A model generated the notes under the pieces. That model was not told where the DNA came from. It searched no databases and saw nothing but the letters and a program-made list of their open reading frames with translations. Below, in pieces: positions 25,546-38,412 of a stretch of DNA of 64,000 nucleotides; position 1 is the stretch's first letter, and every line of letters begins with the position of its first letter. Location of the stretch: positions 18,964,161 to 19,028,160 of the forward strand of contig NC_052046.1 in NCBI RefSeq assembly GCF_015832195.1. Reading direction: 5' to 3'. The stretch is from Motacilla alba alba. Taxonomy: Eukaryota > Chordata > Aves > Passeriformes > Motacillidae. The position numbers and the translations under genes were made by a program.

Positions 25546-28500
25546 AAGGTGGCTGAGCACTGGAACAGGCTCTCCACGGGAGCGTTCACAGCACCCAGCT
25601 TGTCTGAGTTTAAAAAGTGTTTGCACAATGCTCTCAGGCATATGGTGTGATTGTTGGGGTGTCTTGCACATAGCTAAGAGTTAGGATTGATGATCCTGAT
25701 GGGTGCCTTCCAACTCAGCATGTTCTATGACTCGATGATTTTGAGAACATGATTTTTAATTTTAGAAAGAAACTGACAAGCAGAATGTGTACATCTACTG
25801 GCTTACTAAACAAGAACATATTTGCTAATCCATAATCATAGAATGATTACTACACTAATGCCCATGGGTAAGATACCAGTTAAATCTTCCTTATAGAAAT
25901 TTAGACATGAAAAGCATTAACTGCCAAATTCTTCACTGGTGCCTGTTGGTGGCAAAATGCACCAGCAGCAATTTTACACACAGAGAGGCTTGTGAAATCT
26001 AAGTACTCCATAGATAGTAACAGGGAAGAAAAGATGGGGACTCACACTTTGTGCCTTTATATGGACCCTCTTACACAAGCAGCAAGACCTGGCATTTACA
26101 GGGGACTTAAAGTTGGGGACCTAAAGTTCTTACTCAGTAGATATACTCTAAATTGTTTCAGTGTAAAGATAAAGAAAATGTTAGGAAAAATTAAACAAAA
26201 CATAAATAAATAGCATAATGTAGTCACAATAAATTCAACAAAATTACTTTTACATGCACCTTAAGGTGCTGTCAATATTTCTGTACATTTATTCTTTGAA
26301 TTGAGTATGTTCCTTCTGAACTGTGGCTATAGCAATAACCATGACAATCACATACAGACTGCTACTTAAAGTCTGTAAACTAGTTGAACCTGCAGCACTG
26401 CAGGTCTGTCAAAGAAAGAACTTGCCATTTATTGTGTCCTTGGCACTTCAGAAGCATGACTTTTTACCAGATTAGAGAAATGGCATGAGTTTATACTCAT
26501 TTATACTCCTAAATTCTTTAGGATTAGGACAAATCTGAAATACTGCAGAATTGTACAAAACAAATGCAAACACGTGTGGTCATAGTTTCCAACACTACAT
26601 AATTTTATGTCTGAATAATGAAATAATAGGAAATTACATCATCAAGTCTACATCAGGCACAGACCCACGCTTGTTTTTCCATTCTAATAACCTAAGTGGA
26701 TCTTTAGAAGGTAAACAAGTATAATTGTACACATTTGACATTCTTCATTAGATGTAATATGCGCAGTACTGTATGAAATCAGCCTGTTACAATTGCAAAA
26801 CTAACTTCAAATCTGTAAGTTTAGGTTTTTGTATTAATTTCTACAGTATATTTTAGAGTTCAAGGAATAGTATTTTGGGACTTGGTGACAAGTTTTTTGT
26901 TTTTCCACCAATCACAATAGTAAGATTTTTTCTTTCTTTAAATTTCTCCTTAAACATCAAGCTTTTCTTCAAAGACTGTGTAACAAACCACTGTTACAGT
27001 AATCACTATATGAACAATGCACAAAAAATTCTGCTTTTCTGCTTGTCTTCATGTCCATCACCATCTTACTAAACTAATTCTGTATGCCTATTTTTTCATT
27101 ATCTAGCATTAAATTGCTAGTCCAGGCAGTGTAGCAAAGATCTGCAGTTGTTTTATACCCAATTGGATTGCCAAGTTAACCGCTAGAACCTGTAGTTTAA
27201 ATCAAAATTAGTTTTCTATCCTACTGCTTTCTATTTTGAGATCTCAGTCTGGGAACAAATCTGTGAGGCCTGTTATATTTTAACATGTTTTCATATATAG
27301 GGATGCACACATATATTTGCCTGTGCAAAAATAGACACATTTTGCTATATTTATGATGAGTGGGAGACAGAATTCTGAAATGCAAACACAGCTCTCATTC
27401 TATTTAATTAAACTATGACTAAGATAATTTGTGTGACTGTGACTTCATGAAGCACTTAAAGAGAGGCCATAAAAATCAACAGTACTTACATCAAGAAGGG
27501 ATTTAATTCACAGCTCAAGCAAAACACATGAAGGTGAGAAAGCATCTGATACCATCTCATCCAGAAGAAAATGTTTCCCCAAAAAGATAAGAGAATCTGC
27601 ATTGATCAGAACTTCTGAATGGATAATTTTGCATATTTAGATTTAAAATCCTTGAAACAAAGGATTGCTCAAAATCCATTCAATATACCACTTCTATCAC
27701 AAACCTCACAGTTTAGGTGGTGTACTCATTTTAAAAAAATATGAGAAAAAATCATAATATATCAATTTCTTCCTAGGTCAAAGTTATAAAAATTACCAAA
27801 ATGGCCCTTCTCCAGTATATGAGATGTTAAACAAGAATGCTGGGGTACACTTTAATTTAACTCTATTATGTACAATAAATGGAAAAAAAATACCTCAACA
27901 GTCATACAAATGAGAGATTACAACTAAAGGGAAACATTCTCTAAATGCTGTAATTCTACTGCAGTATTCACTGTTTTGATTTAGTCTGTAGTTGCTCATG
28001 GAAAGCACTGTCTACCTGTCCTTACAAATCTGGGGGTATGCCATGCAGCATCAACACAATAGTGCCCCTGATTGGTTTTCCTTCTGTTATTGTCCATGGA
28101 ATTCCAGCAGATCCCATTCCTTCTGCATTCTGAATTCCAATCCAAGCATAAATATGTGAATAATAGAGCAGCAGAAATCTTCCTTTTTATATGTTCCTTC
28201 TTTCATGGTATTATTCCTGTCAAGTTATCCCACAAATCTCTGTTATGTCAAGTATGTTATAATTTTAATTGTGTATTGTTATTTTGTCCCTTCTTCCTTG
28301 TTTCTCAGTCTTTCTATATTAGCATCCAGGCTATTTAAAAAAACCTAATAAGCAAAGACTGACAATAATAGCTTGTGTGAACAAGCACCTTAATGGTAAA
28401 AATTTCACAAATTTTTCTTTAAGGAATGAATACATTTTTAACATTTTTATCTACCAACTTGTTCAATTTCACTTTGCTCCATAGTAAACATCTGTCTGGG

Positions 28501-28773
28501 ACCTTTCAAAGCTTCCTTTTCACATTTAGCTTACATTTGTGTAACAGGATAAGCTCCTAGAACTGCTAAATTTTAAGGAGACCTAACAGCTGTCATTCAA
28601 ACCCAAGTTTCTTCACTGCTCTTGTATAGGCATACCTAAATAACACTAGAAACATCTATCCTTGCACCTATGTTCAGTCTTTGCTATGAAGAGCAATATA
28701 GATGAATTAACTATTTTTGGGAAATTACAAACAAATAAAGAAGAGGGTTGTTGCACCTTCACTAGGATCCATC

Positions 28774-28815
28774 GGTTGGAGTCAGTTAGCCATAGGTTGG
28801 AGTCAGTTAGCCATA
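28774..28815. repeat. 21-bp perfect tandem duplication
   Basis: Two identical 21-base units occupy 28774-28794 and 28795-28815. Because 21 is divisible by three, the enclosing plus-strand open frame (28662-28892, 76 codons) stays open and contains the heptad HRLESVS twice. The frame has no recognised domain and is not called as a gene. Absence of any mismatch suggests a recent event. Confidence 0.92.
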
Positions 28816-31757
28816 GCAATTCTCTACTGGGATTAAATGAGCCAAAAATATACAAACAACTCCAAGATAGCTCTGCTGTGTACAGTGCATGATTAACAAA
28901 GAAAACAAAGCAAAAACATTTTTATTACTTTGTCAATGTCCTCTCTTAGCGGATCTTCAGGGATTTTGTAGCGTAGGAGTTAGAAATATCAGATACAAAA
29001 TGCAGCAAATGCTACTACAGGTAGAACACAAGGTGGTGAAAAATTAGAAAAATAGCTTATTATTTAATACATCAGGGAAAAGCAGGAAAAAAATAATTTC
29101 TTTCCTTTTTCTCTCACAAAAATTATTGCAACCTCTGGAATACATACTGATACTCTTATGTAAAATGCCCCTTCTCAGAAATGGTAAGAATGTTAATAAG
29201 GGATTTGATTATACATTTAATGACAAAATAGTAGCAAACTATTTTTTTAAATATCTAATTTTCTATTTTAAAATTATGAATGTGGCATTTGCAAGGAAGA
29301 TACAGCCAAAAATTCACAAATTATACCACTGAAGAACAACTTCAAATAACATCAGGGTTTTTTCATCTCTGATGCAATCCCAACTATTCTTCCAGGTGGT
29401 TGAGAAGAGAGATCCCTTTCATTTAGCTCATCAGAAAAAAGTACAATTCAGTACCTTTCCTTAGAGCTCTAACTCCCAACTATAAAATTATTTGCTATGC
29501 CCATATATTTTTCTAACCCTGTGCTTTGTTGTTTTGTCCTGCCAATCCTTAAAAGCACCAGCCCCTTTACTTATCTAGCAGTGAAAGTAATTTGACAGCT
29601 TCCACACCCCATCTTTTACTTAGTCCATTCTGCAGGCAGATTTTAAGGGCAGTGGCCTCCACTGATTAAGTGCCTAGAGAAGAAAAGGTGGTTCTCTGTC
29701 CTCTCACTGAAAAGAAAGGTTAACTGCTATACCCATGGCACTAACCAGTTACTGTTCAGAACAGAAATCCTAATGGAGATGACTTATATGTGTTCTTTGT
29801 GTTTTCAGGCATGTCCAAATATTTTATTCATTATTTGTTTCTTCTGTCACACAAAACGGGCACAGCTGAGTTCCTTCCCCAAGATGTTTGTGTTAAAGTT
29901 GAGATTATATTTCATTTTTCCAAGTCCATATCCTACTCTTTAAATATCTGAGCATGATAGCAAATCTAAAAATATTAAAAATATGCATGATACACAAGAT
30001 TTGGGAGTAAAAGTAAATATCAGATTTGTAAGTCTGAAAATCAAAAAAAAAAAACAACCCTACAAACACAATCCAAAAGCCCAAAACAGACTACACATAC
30101 CCCTTCTCCCAAAATAAACAATGAGCCATGGGCCTGCAGATGCTCCTTTAAAAATGAAATGCAACTGAAATGTTTGGGCTTATTTACTTTACCAAACCAT
30201 GAAAATGCAGATGTAGATCTTCCTAGATTACTTCATGGCTCATTGTACAGTCGAGTTGACCATCCTAAATCTGTCTTTATCCTAATTGAGAAAAATATGG
30301 GTCGTGTCCAATCTACAGCCAGCTTTGGTCCTCTCATAGACACTTTGAAGAAGATTTAAGTCATTTATTTAAATAGAAGTATTTAAATACTGGTAGTTCA
30401 TCTATTTTCAAATGATTGATAATAACTAACATTTTAAATCAGGATTTACAAAGGTTATTTTGAAAAGGAGCTTAGCTAAGCTAAGGAATTGAGAGCATCA
30501 ATACAGAAGTTGCTCAAAATGTCCAACTTGCTTTAATTAAATTAATTCACTTCTGTTTGTACAGAAGGCCTTAACACTATCTGTTACAACACGAAGGAAA
30601 TGCCAGCCAAAATGACCTTCTCAGGAACTCACACCTCAGGCAGAGGTTATACTGATTGCCACCATCACGGGGCTGGACAGCCAGCCAATCCACCCTGCAT
30701 GTGAGATGGCGTTAAAGGACCATGAGAAGAGAAAGCCAAGCTCTGGGAAGGGTGTTTATGGCAGAGACAGACACACACTCCTGGAGTGCATGGAAACTGC
30801 TTTGCAAACCAGAGCTCTTAGTGCAGAAGACAGGAAGAACTCATGAAACCCTAGGAAAGGAAGTAATGGCCGTCTACACTTCACTAATCTCGAACAAAGT
30901 AAAACCAATGTCCATGAGCATGGTGAAAGCTGTGCAAGTTGTTTTGTTTTGCCCTGAGAGGAGGAAGGTGCTCTTACTGTGGTATTACTTATTCCAGCTA
31001 ATGTGGTAACCATAAGGCTGGTCTCTTTTATGCTACCTCACTGGAATCCAGAGTCTGACATTAACTGTATCCTGCATATTAAAGGAAGGGACTAAAAATG
31101 ACAATTAGAAATAGAGTTGGCATGAAAATTTTTGCAAAAGATTACTTATCCACCATTTTCTCTTTTTTTTTCAGATCTTGACTATAACTAAACAAGCAGA
31201 AAAACTAGACAAAATCATCATATTAAAAGCCCATTTAACACAATCTATTTTTTTTTCACCAGATGCCCATGCAGGAGCAAGAGAATAGATGATGTTATCC
31301 TTGCACAGTCTCCAAGACTGCAGCAACTTCCAGGTCAGGAGCAACATAAGCCAGAGCAATGTCCTGGTATTCAGAATGCCTCTGATACAATTGTTTATCA
31401 TTAATTAAGTCACCTGAAGTTTGAATAAACTGTATCAGCTAGAAAACTACAGCTATATTCATGCTTTTCAAATAAATACATTTTTAATTCAGAGAAACAA
31501 TAAGCACAGTTAATAGATTAGGTCCCTTTTTACATTCTAAGAGGTTTTTTTTCCTAAGTGTACATAACTTTACAATGCACAGAAGAACAAAACATAAATG
31601 CCATGCATTTCAATTTCTAGATTATAAAGATAACTGCTATATTTCATTTGCAAATTCTTTGTCAGTGTTGAAGGAAGAAAACAAAATTGTCCTGGCTTTA
31701 TTCTAATATAGCCATGTATTGGCTATTGTTACAGTACATTTTCCACTTATATTACAA

Positions 31758-31783
31758 ACTGCCTAGAAAAACTGCCTAGGAAA
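31758..31783. repeat. 13-bp tandem duplication
   Basis: ACTGCCTAGAAAA at 31758-31770 is followed directly by ACTGCCTAGGAAA at 31771-31783, with one mismatch. Confidence 0.85.
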
Positions 31784-31967
31784 AAAGTGCAAAGATAAAC
31801 ATATAAGCCTATATCACCTTCATCAAAAAGTTATTTCTTGGAGTAGAACTGAAGTAATTTTTTCTATTTCTTCTTAGGGTCTAAAATGAAATAGCATCAA
31901 TAGCATCATGAAGAGTAATTGAATATGTTGGTTAGAAAGAAAAAATGTGTGGTAAAATAAATGTTAC

Positions 31968-32012
31968 ATGATATTTTTCTACAGATTCAAATAATCTGTA
32001 GAAAAATATCAT
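31968..32012. repeat. Perfect inverted repeat: 20-bp stem, 5-base loop
   Basis: The left arm ATGATATTTTTCTACAGATT (31968-31987) is followed by the loop CAAAT (31988-31992) and the exact reverse complement of the arm (31993-32012). The stem has no mismatch or bulge. A near-direct repeat brackets it: 'ggtaaaataaatgttacatg' at 31951-31970 and 'ggtaaataaatgtcatg' at 32038-32054. It is shorter than a typical microRNA precursor and has no recognised MITE termini. It could have formed by template switching during replication. Confidence 0.95.
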
Positions 32013-33195
32013 ATCAATATCTCTTCTATACAATTTAGGTAAATAAATGTCATGCTAAATTGTAAGCTATTTAAATCTAAAGAGACTGAACTGTAAAAAT
32101 GTTGGTAAGACACCGTCTGAGTAATATAATAGAGGTAGTAAGAGAGGTATAAAATACTGGCAAGGGTAAGTCATTACATTCACCATTTGAAAGGCTTTTG
32201 GAATACATCATGTCTTTTTCTCCCTAGAAAAAGATGTCTACTTGCTCAATGAAGAGTGAAAAGGAGAATGCACTGAGGATTTAATATTTGTCTTTGAAGA
32301 AACTTATTATTCCTCATGAGACTGCTTCTGTCTTTGATCTTCTCTCTTTGCAAGAATTTTCTCATGAAAACAAAAAGAGATTTTCTCTTTGAAATGAAGA
32401 GATAAAATCAACAATATCCCACCTTGAGAATAGCAAAGGACCCAGACTCATTTACTGTATGAGTCTTAACCAGACGTCTAACAAACTCTGGAGTCTAACA
32501 ATAGGAAATAGGAAAGCCTATCTCTAAGCTTGGCGCATTTCAAATGACCATGACTAAAATAAGTCAACAATTCAGGAATTAATGCTCACACTTTTAAACA
32601 TTTTTGTAACTATAAAAACAGACGGTTCAGAGCCAGAAAATAAAAAATAGCAATACTGAGTTAACAAGTTGAAATGAAACTATTAAGCTGACAGAAACAG
32701 GCAAAACACACCTGAAAGATTATACAAATTAAAACATATATTGATGTCTTAGAAGACCAACACTGTAGTGCAGGTCTATAAAATGCTGAGCACATTGTGA
32801 TCCAATTAAGACAACAGACAAAAGAAAAAACTCAAACCACACAAAGCACTGTAACTGAAGAAGAGCAGAAGATAATCCTTCTAAAGTAGCACATCACACA
32901 AAGTCTTCATTCTGCTCTACTTGTTCCGTTGATGAATTTAAGTATAAAGCAGTAGGAAAAATACTTGGTTTGGATAACAAATGCCAAAATCACATTTTAT
33001 TTAAAACAAAATAACAACCTGCGTCTAAGTGTTAATATAAGACATGACCAGAAGAAAAAAGCTAATAGTGGTGTCATGTATGGCTCAATATGTTTTTAGC
33101 TCAACTTCTCACAGCCTTACTAAATGTCAGCAAGCAAACAAGAACTTCTGAAGCAAACAGCTTTTTCTGTACCTCAAAGACAGAAAATGCTACAC

Positions 33196-33225
33196 ATTAG
33201 AAATCCTTAGATTAGACATCCTTAG
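33196..33225. repeat. 15-bp tandem duplication
   Basis: ATTAGAAATCCTTAG at 33196-33210 is repeated as ATTAGACATCCTTAG at 33211-33225, with one mismatch. Confidence 0.85.
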
Positions 33226-35009
33226 AACACTACACAACCCTTAGAGGTTCTTTTATTAAAAGAAATTTTAATACTGTGTATAAAAAAATTCAAATTTTAT
33301 TCCATTTCAGCTGCATGCACTTAATTGGAAAGTCTTTGAAAATGATAAAAGTTTTATACACATAAAATTTTCTAAGAGCATCCCTATATATTCTTCCTTT
33401 CTCTATTTCTAATTTAAAACAACTTACATCACAACAAAATTTAAAGTTGTCATTTTGATCAAACTCAATTACCTGCATAATCCTAATGTTTACATAGATT
33501 TAATTGCCATTTAAATGACAAGATTCTCTCTTAAAATATGAAATTTTGATTAAAATGTTGCCACATTGAAGACAATTTAAAAACTAATATTTTGATTGAC
33601 AGCACTCAAATTCTATAAAAAAAAGTATGAACCTCAATCATCCAAATTTGCTTTGCTTCAGTGTTTGGACCTTTAATGTTGTGCCACTTTCAGTTTTCTC
33701 TAATCCATTTGATTGAACTCCTTGAGTCGTCTCATGTCAGGTCATTTTGCCCAAGTATTTTCTAATTTTTCATTATCCTTGAACTTATATAATTCAAAAC
33801 AGCACTCCACTAACTCACTCATAAATTGAAATATAAATTGAGTAGGAAGATTGGCCTTGTTACAAATCCAACCTTAGAAGAATATAAAATGGTCTGCATC
33901 TAGATCATTCTTCAAGTACTTTCACATAAAGCAGCCATGTATTACATGAGGCTTGGAAAGCAAGCATTTTCCATTTTGGAGTAGAGATAAATGCAAGGCA
34001 CATAATCCAAGACCTTAGGGTTCCTTGCTTCTGTGAACCAGACTATATGAGGTTATATAATGCATTTAGTTTAAGCAAAATAAATCCTTGTGGTATTTCA
34101 TAAAACAGAGCCCTAAATGATGAAATATTTGTTATAAACACTTGTTTCAGAATCCATGTCCAAATACAGATTTTTATATCCTTGTTTTATTTCAACAGAC
34201 CTATGGCATTTTGAATCATGAAAAGTGAACTGAACCCAGTTTCACACCTCTGTCATCTGAAAATAATACTTTTATTGATGCAATGAAAGCTCCATATGAT
34301 TGTATTTTGACAAGACTAAAGACTCCACTTGAAATGTAGTTAGATTCCCTACACAAGTCAGCAATTCCTTAGAAATGCATAAAGGTAAGAAATGGTATTA
34401 TGGATCTTTGGCTAAGCACAAAAACATTAGTCTTCTAATCTCATCTCCTGTTTTGCCTGATTATGTAGCAGCTATGTAAATTCACATTGTCTGATTGATA
34501 TTGCAAGTAGTAAAACATGTTTGTGCAGCAAATGGAATATGCAGCAATACCTTTTCTACCAGCAGAAAAGTTGAACAGGGTTTGCAGAGTTTGCTGGTGA
34601 GATCACTCATCTATACATGCATCTGGAAAGATGCAGGAGCTCAAGAAGTGGAAAGAAACAGCACAGGCTTCATGGATCAAATTAGAAAGAGGAGAAAGTG
34701 ACAGGGACTTCCTCACATCAGTACTTCCGAACAGGTGGCCTTTGGCTGCTAAGTTTCCATCACAGACCAAGTAGAATTAAGCCTCAGAGTCTGTGAGCCA
34801 AATGCAGGAGCAGAATTCTCCTCGTTGGGTTGTTGTTCTCCTTTCATTAATATGGTTTTCAACAAAAACACATGCAAGCCAGGATTGCAAATGATCTATA
34901 GGAGTACCATAAGAAAAATTTATTTCAGCAGTTCTGTGATTTAATTTAGCTTTTACAGACTCAAACTGAAAGACTCAAACCATGCAAAAACATGACCTCA
35001 CAAGGAAAA

Positions 35010-35057
35010 CAGACAAACAAACAAACAAAATTAAGCAAACAAACAAGGAAACAAAAA
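35010..35057 (+). repeat. (ACAA)n simple repeat
   Basis: About five clean ACAA units followed by looser A/C-rich sequence. This is an ordinary microsatellite. Confidence 0.85.
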
Positions 35058-37077
35058 CCTGACTGACTCATCACTAGCATGATAAATGCCATTTATTGGA
35101 AGGTTTTAAGTAGCAAGCCTTTATATCCTTCATACATCCTTCTATTTTTTTGAATTCTGACAGTTTCATGATTACATCACTTTTGGAAGGTGCCCTGCTC
35201 AGTTGTTGTCACATTTTTCTATTTTTTCTTCAATATGTTGTCACAATACACAGGGAATAAAAAGGCAAGAAACTGATTTTTTAGAGGAAAAGAAAAGGGT
35301 AAATGCTGTTTGTGTAAAACTAAAGAATTCTGACTTGACATGTAATTGTAGAGCAGCTTAAAACAAAAGGGCTATTTAAAAAATAACAATGAAGTACATT
35401 ATATTCATCATTGCAAGCCTGCTATATTTCTGTTTATGTCCTTTCTGCCCTAAAATGAAATATATTTTGTAGGAGATAGAGATAAAGGAAGGATTGCAGA
35501 AGCTACTGTCCTTCACCCTTCCGTGTTCCAATCTTTCTGGGCAGGCCCACAGTGAGTGTTTCACTGCACTGCTTCTCACAGTCCTTCCTGACATTTTTAG
35601 AGGCACTTTCAGCAATCAGAACAGGACAGACAAGTGTACATATAGAAACAGATCACAAATTATCCCACTTTGTAAACTAACAAGACATATATCAGGGTTA
35701 TGTCAGGAACAGTCTCGCTGGGAATCTCAGACAACAATGATGTGGTCACAAAGAGATTAGCTGCACATTATTTTTAAAGCCTCAGACCACTGCATCGACT
35801 GCCATTGCATCCTTTAAAGAATGTAATGTTTGCATTAATTTTTGTTCCTCTGCTTCAAGAAACATTGAATACCAACTATAAAATTGTCTAAGAGGCTATT
35901 GAGTTTTCAGCTGAGAAAACTAAGAATCAGTGTATTGACAAAGCATCAAGCAAAGAACAGCTTAAACTTAAACAGAATGTGAATTCTTAAGGCATTGACA
36001 GATTTTTCAAAGTATTTTTGGAAATAAACATGTAATAGCAGCCGTGTAGGTGTTCATTCTCTGTCTTCCATTTAAGTCTCTCTCCTGGGAGGTTGACAAA
36101 TAAAGGCCTGCAACATTTTTCACATTAATACAGGCTCTAAAATGATAGGATTATCACTTGCCATACTACTCTAAAACCATGTACACGCAGCTAACCAGAC
36201 ATAGCCAAATCACTTAGATGCCACCCAAGAGCTACACAACTATTTAAGACAGTGGAATTGTCCTTTATATAAGCTATATCTCACAGTTCTGAAACGTGTA
36301 TTTTCTTCCTTTCTTTGAAGATATAAAATTATAATTAAATTGAGAATGTCCACTGCATAGATAAAACAAACTCTCACATTATTCAAATAAATTAGAAATT
36401 CTTCCTGAAATCATAGAGGGTCTCCCAAAGAAGATAAATCATTAGGTTAATTATTAATAAACTCCCCTGTGCATTACCATGAATTCTTGAGACTAGAAAG
36501 ACGCCATTTATATTAGTACTGCTAAAGTCTGAGAAAGAAATAATATTTCAGAGATTCTGAATTTAAAAAAATAAATAACTATAAAAAATCAACACCAGTA
36601 ATATCAATCTATATACTTTAGTATATTTAGTATAGAAAAAAACTCACAGACAGAATGTAGTTAGCATTAACTACTCTTCATCTCTTCATTCTAGAGAACA
36701 ACCTACAGATGGGAAGCATACACAGCTACAGTTTTATTAATTTTTAAAAAAATAATTTGAGGAAATCCTTTGGCCTCCCTAGTGTCTAACTTTCCCCCTT
36801 TCAAGCACAAATCTGTGCCCATGCCTTTACTCGTTATTGTAAGTGTTATCACTGATAATATGGTTATTCAGCGTGCAATTCCTTGATAAAGAAGCCAATT
36901 GTGCTGTTTGATATTGTAAAATCATTGGTAGTTTCAGCTCAGAGAAATAAGTACTCAAAAGCAAAACAGGAATCCATATACCATGTTGGATTTTAAGTGG
37001 AATCATCAAATGCTCCACATACTAACACAGTGAATCCATTCAGGGATTCACTTTTCAGGGAAACTCGGGGTAAGGGG

Positions 37078-37203
37078 AAAAAAAAAAAAAAAAAAAAAAA
37101 GCCAAAATCAAACAAACAAACAACAACAACAACAAAACAAACAAACAAACAAAAAACAACAAAAAAAAACCTAGTAACTCTGGGAAATGAGAGAGAGAGA
37201 GAG
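37078..37203 (+). repeat. Compound simple repeat: A23, (CAAA/CAA)n, (GA)n
   Basis: An A run at 37078-37100 is followed after eight bases by mixed CAAA and CAA units to about 37169, and then by (GA)n at 37189-37203. The long lysine-rich and phenylalanine-rich open frames on the two strands here are products of this composition and are not genes. Confidence 0.92.
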
Positions 37204-37503
37204 CACCTGCAAGCAAGAAAAATCCAGCAAGTTTCTTTTATTTCTTTTGTCTTCCCTTCATTTACAGAAATGTCCCATTTTAAACCAAGATTCATGGATA
37301 GCATGGCATTCCAAAAAAAGAGATTAGCCAAATAACCTACAAAGACATAAAAAGACATTCATTTTGTGTATAAAAAATAGATTTACTCCTAATATTTCTG
37401 CTACTTAAGCAAAATTTTTCCCAATAAATAATACTATTTCAAAGAAATGAAAAGAAGACCTAAAACAGCAATATGCAAAACAGGAAGGTGGAGGATAGAG
37501 AGC

Positions 37504-37526
37504 CTCTAATCTAATATAGATTAGAG
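37504..37526. repeat. Perfect inverted repeat, 10-bp arms
   Basis: CTCTAATCTA (37504-37513) and TAGATTAGAG (37517-37526) are exact reverse complements around a 3-base centre. It is a short hairpin of the kind expected occasionally by chance in AT-rich DNA. Confidence 0.8.
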
Positions 37527-37918
37527 TACTGTTCCCAGGCCACATTTTATAACAATTCTAAAAGATAAGCTAAAGGTAAAGTAACAAGCTTTTCTATTTG
37601 AAATATCTTCATCTGTGATTACACATACTTTGCTTGATTTCAAAAGAAAAATACTTCATGAGCCATTTAACATTTCTTTATGAATTAGGAATAGCTAAAT
37701 GCCTTGCTGTTTTTCTATTAAAACACATTTGTATGAGGCTGAAGCAGGTACCACAAAAATACCACCAGCTCTATCAAAAGGAAAACAAAAAATTTTAAAA
37801 ACTGAACCATACATGTGAAACAATAAAGGAAAAGAAGTTCAGTCTCCACTTTCTAAGTCAGTATGTATCATTTAAATCTTTTCATCATTTTTAAGGAATA
37901 TCTAGGAACAGTTTTCCT

Positions 37919-38140
37919 AGAATCATAGATTGGTTGGTACTAGAAGAGACCTTTAAAAGTCATCACGCTCAATGACCCTGCCATGGACAGGGATATCTTC
38001 AATTAGATCAAGTTGCTCAGAGCCCAGTCCTGATCATGAAGGAGCCCTGGGATGGGGTATTCACCACCTCCTTGGACAGCATGTTACAGAGTTTCACCAT
38101 CCTCACTGCAAAAACCTTCTTTTTTTCACCTAAAGAAAAC
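37919..38140 (-). mobile_element. CR1 LINE, 3' end fragment
   Basis: A short CR1 3' end in minus orientation. Its 3' terminus is at the left edge, where 'agaatcatagattggttggt' is the reverse complement of the family ending. Reading rightwards on the plus strand it continues with 'agagacctttaaaagtcatc', 'ccctgccatggacaggga', 'gatcaagttgctcagagccc', 'ggatggggtattcaccacct' and 'gagtttcaccatcctcactg'. It stops in the end of ORF2 near 38140. It carries the same 3'-end type as the copies at 2217 and 53725. Too little ORF2 remains to be coding. Confidence 0.9.
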
Positions 38141-38412
38141 ATTTTTACAGTTTCTGAAGCTTGCATTTGGTGGTGAGAGGCACAGAATTATATTTTTTTA
38201 TTTTACTCTTTATTTTTGGTGTGCTACACAAGCTGGCAAGTGTATCATGCCTAAATGTGAGTCAGCAAACTGTATTCTTGTTGGTAATAGCTGAGATTCT
38301 TCACAGAATGTAATGCGAAAGTCACCAGACCTGTGGGAAGGCAAGTGAGGTCACTTAACCTAAACATCAATTAATATTTGGGCATATGAAGAAACTGCCA
38401 CAAAGTTTGAGA

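Larger units (their letters stand above)
23215..25741 (+). mobile_element. CR1 LINE, long 5'-truncated copy
   Basis: This is the largest transposable element in the window, about 2.5 kb in plus orientation. It runs from within the endonuclease domain of ORF2 through the reverse transcriptase and the C-terminal region to the 3' UTR. ORF1 and the start of ORF2 are missing, as is usual for incompletely reverse-transcribed LINEs. The 3' UTR includes 'gctctcaggcatatggtgtg', 'gatgatcctgatgggtgcct' and 'ttccaactcagcatgttcta', and ends with two degenerate octamer-like units, TTCTATGA and CTCGATGA. That ending matches the subfamily of the fragment at 46854-47235. Multiple stops and frameshifts show that it is dead. 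An A/T palindrome at 24114-24133 lies between the endonuclease and transcriptase parts. Confidence 0.93.
25742..31950. other. Unannotated AT-rich unique sequence
   Basis: No gene or transposon was recognised across about 6.2 kb. Minor items are a 10-bp near-tandem pair at 26490-26509, a 21-bp duplication at 28774-28815, an A12 run at 30043-30054 and a 13-bp duplication at 31758-31783. The interval 30570-31010 is somewhat richer in G+C and has open frames on both strands, with no recognisable domain. Confidence 0.5.
32055..37918. other. Unannotated AT-rich unique sequence
   Basis: No recognisable gene or transposon. It holds a 15-bp near-perfect tandem pair at 33196-33225, an ACAA-rich stretch at 35010-35057, a compound A/CAAA/GA repeat at 37078-37203 and a 10-bp-arm palindrome at 37504-37526. 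Confidence 0.5.

Noticed and set aside
25832..25846. AATCATAGAATGATT near the end of the long CR1 copy
   Set aside because: The resemblance is limited to the octamer-like core, with no following CR1 sequence.
32131..32152. GAGGTAGTA, resembling the start of let-7 microRNA
   Set aside because: The match does not extend beyond the first nine bases, and no precursor hairpin is present.
36993..37358. 121-codon minus-strand and 112-codon plus-strand open frames
   Set aside because: Both run through the A23/CAAA/GA simple repeat, which lacks stop codons and gives Phe-rich or Lys-rich products.
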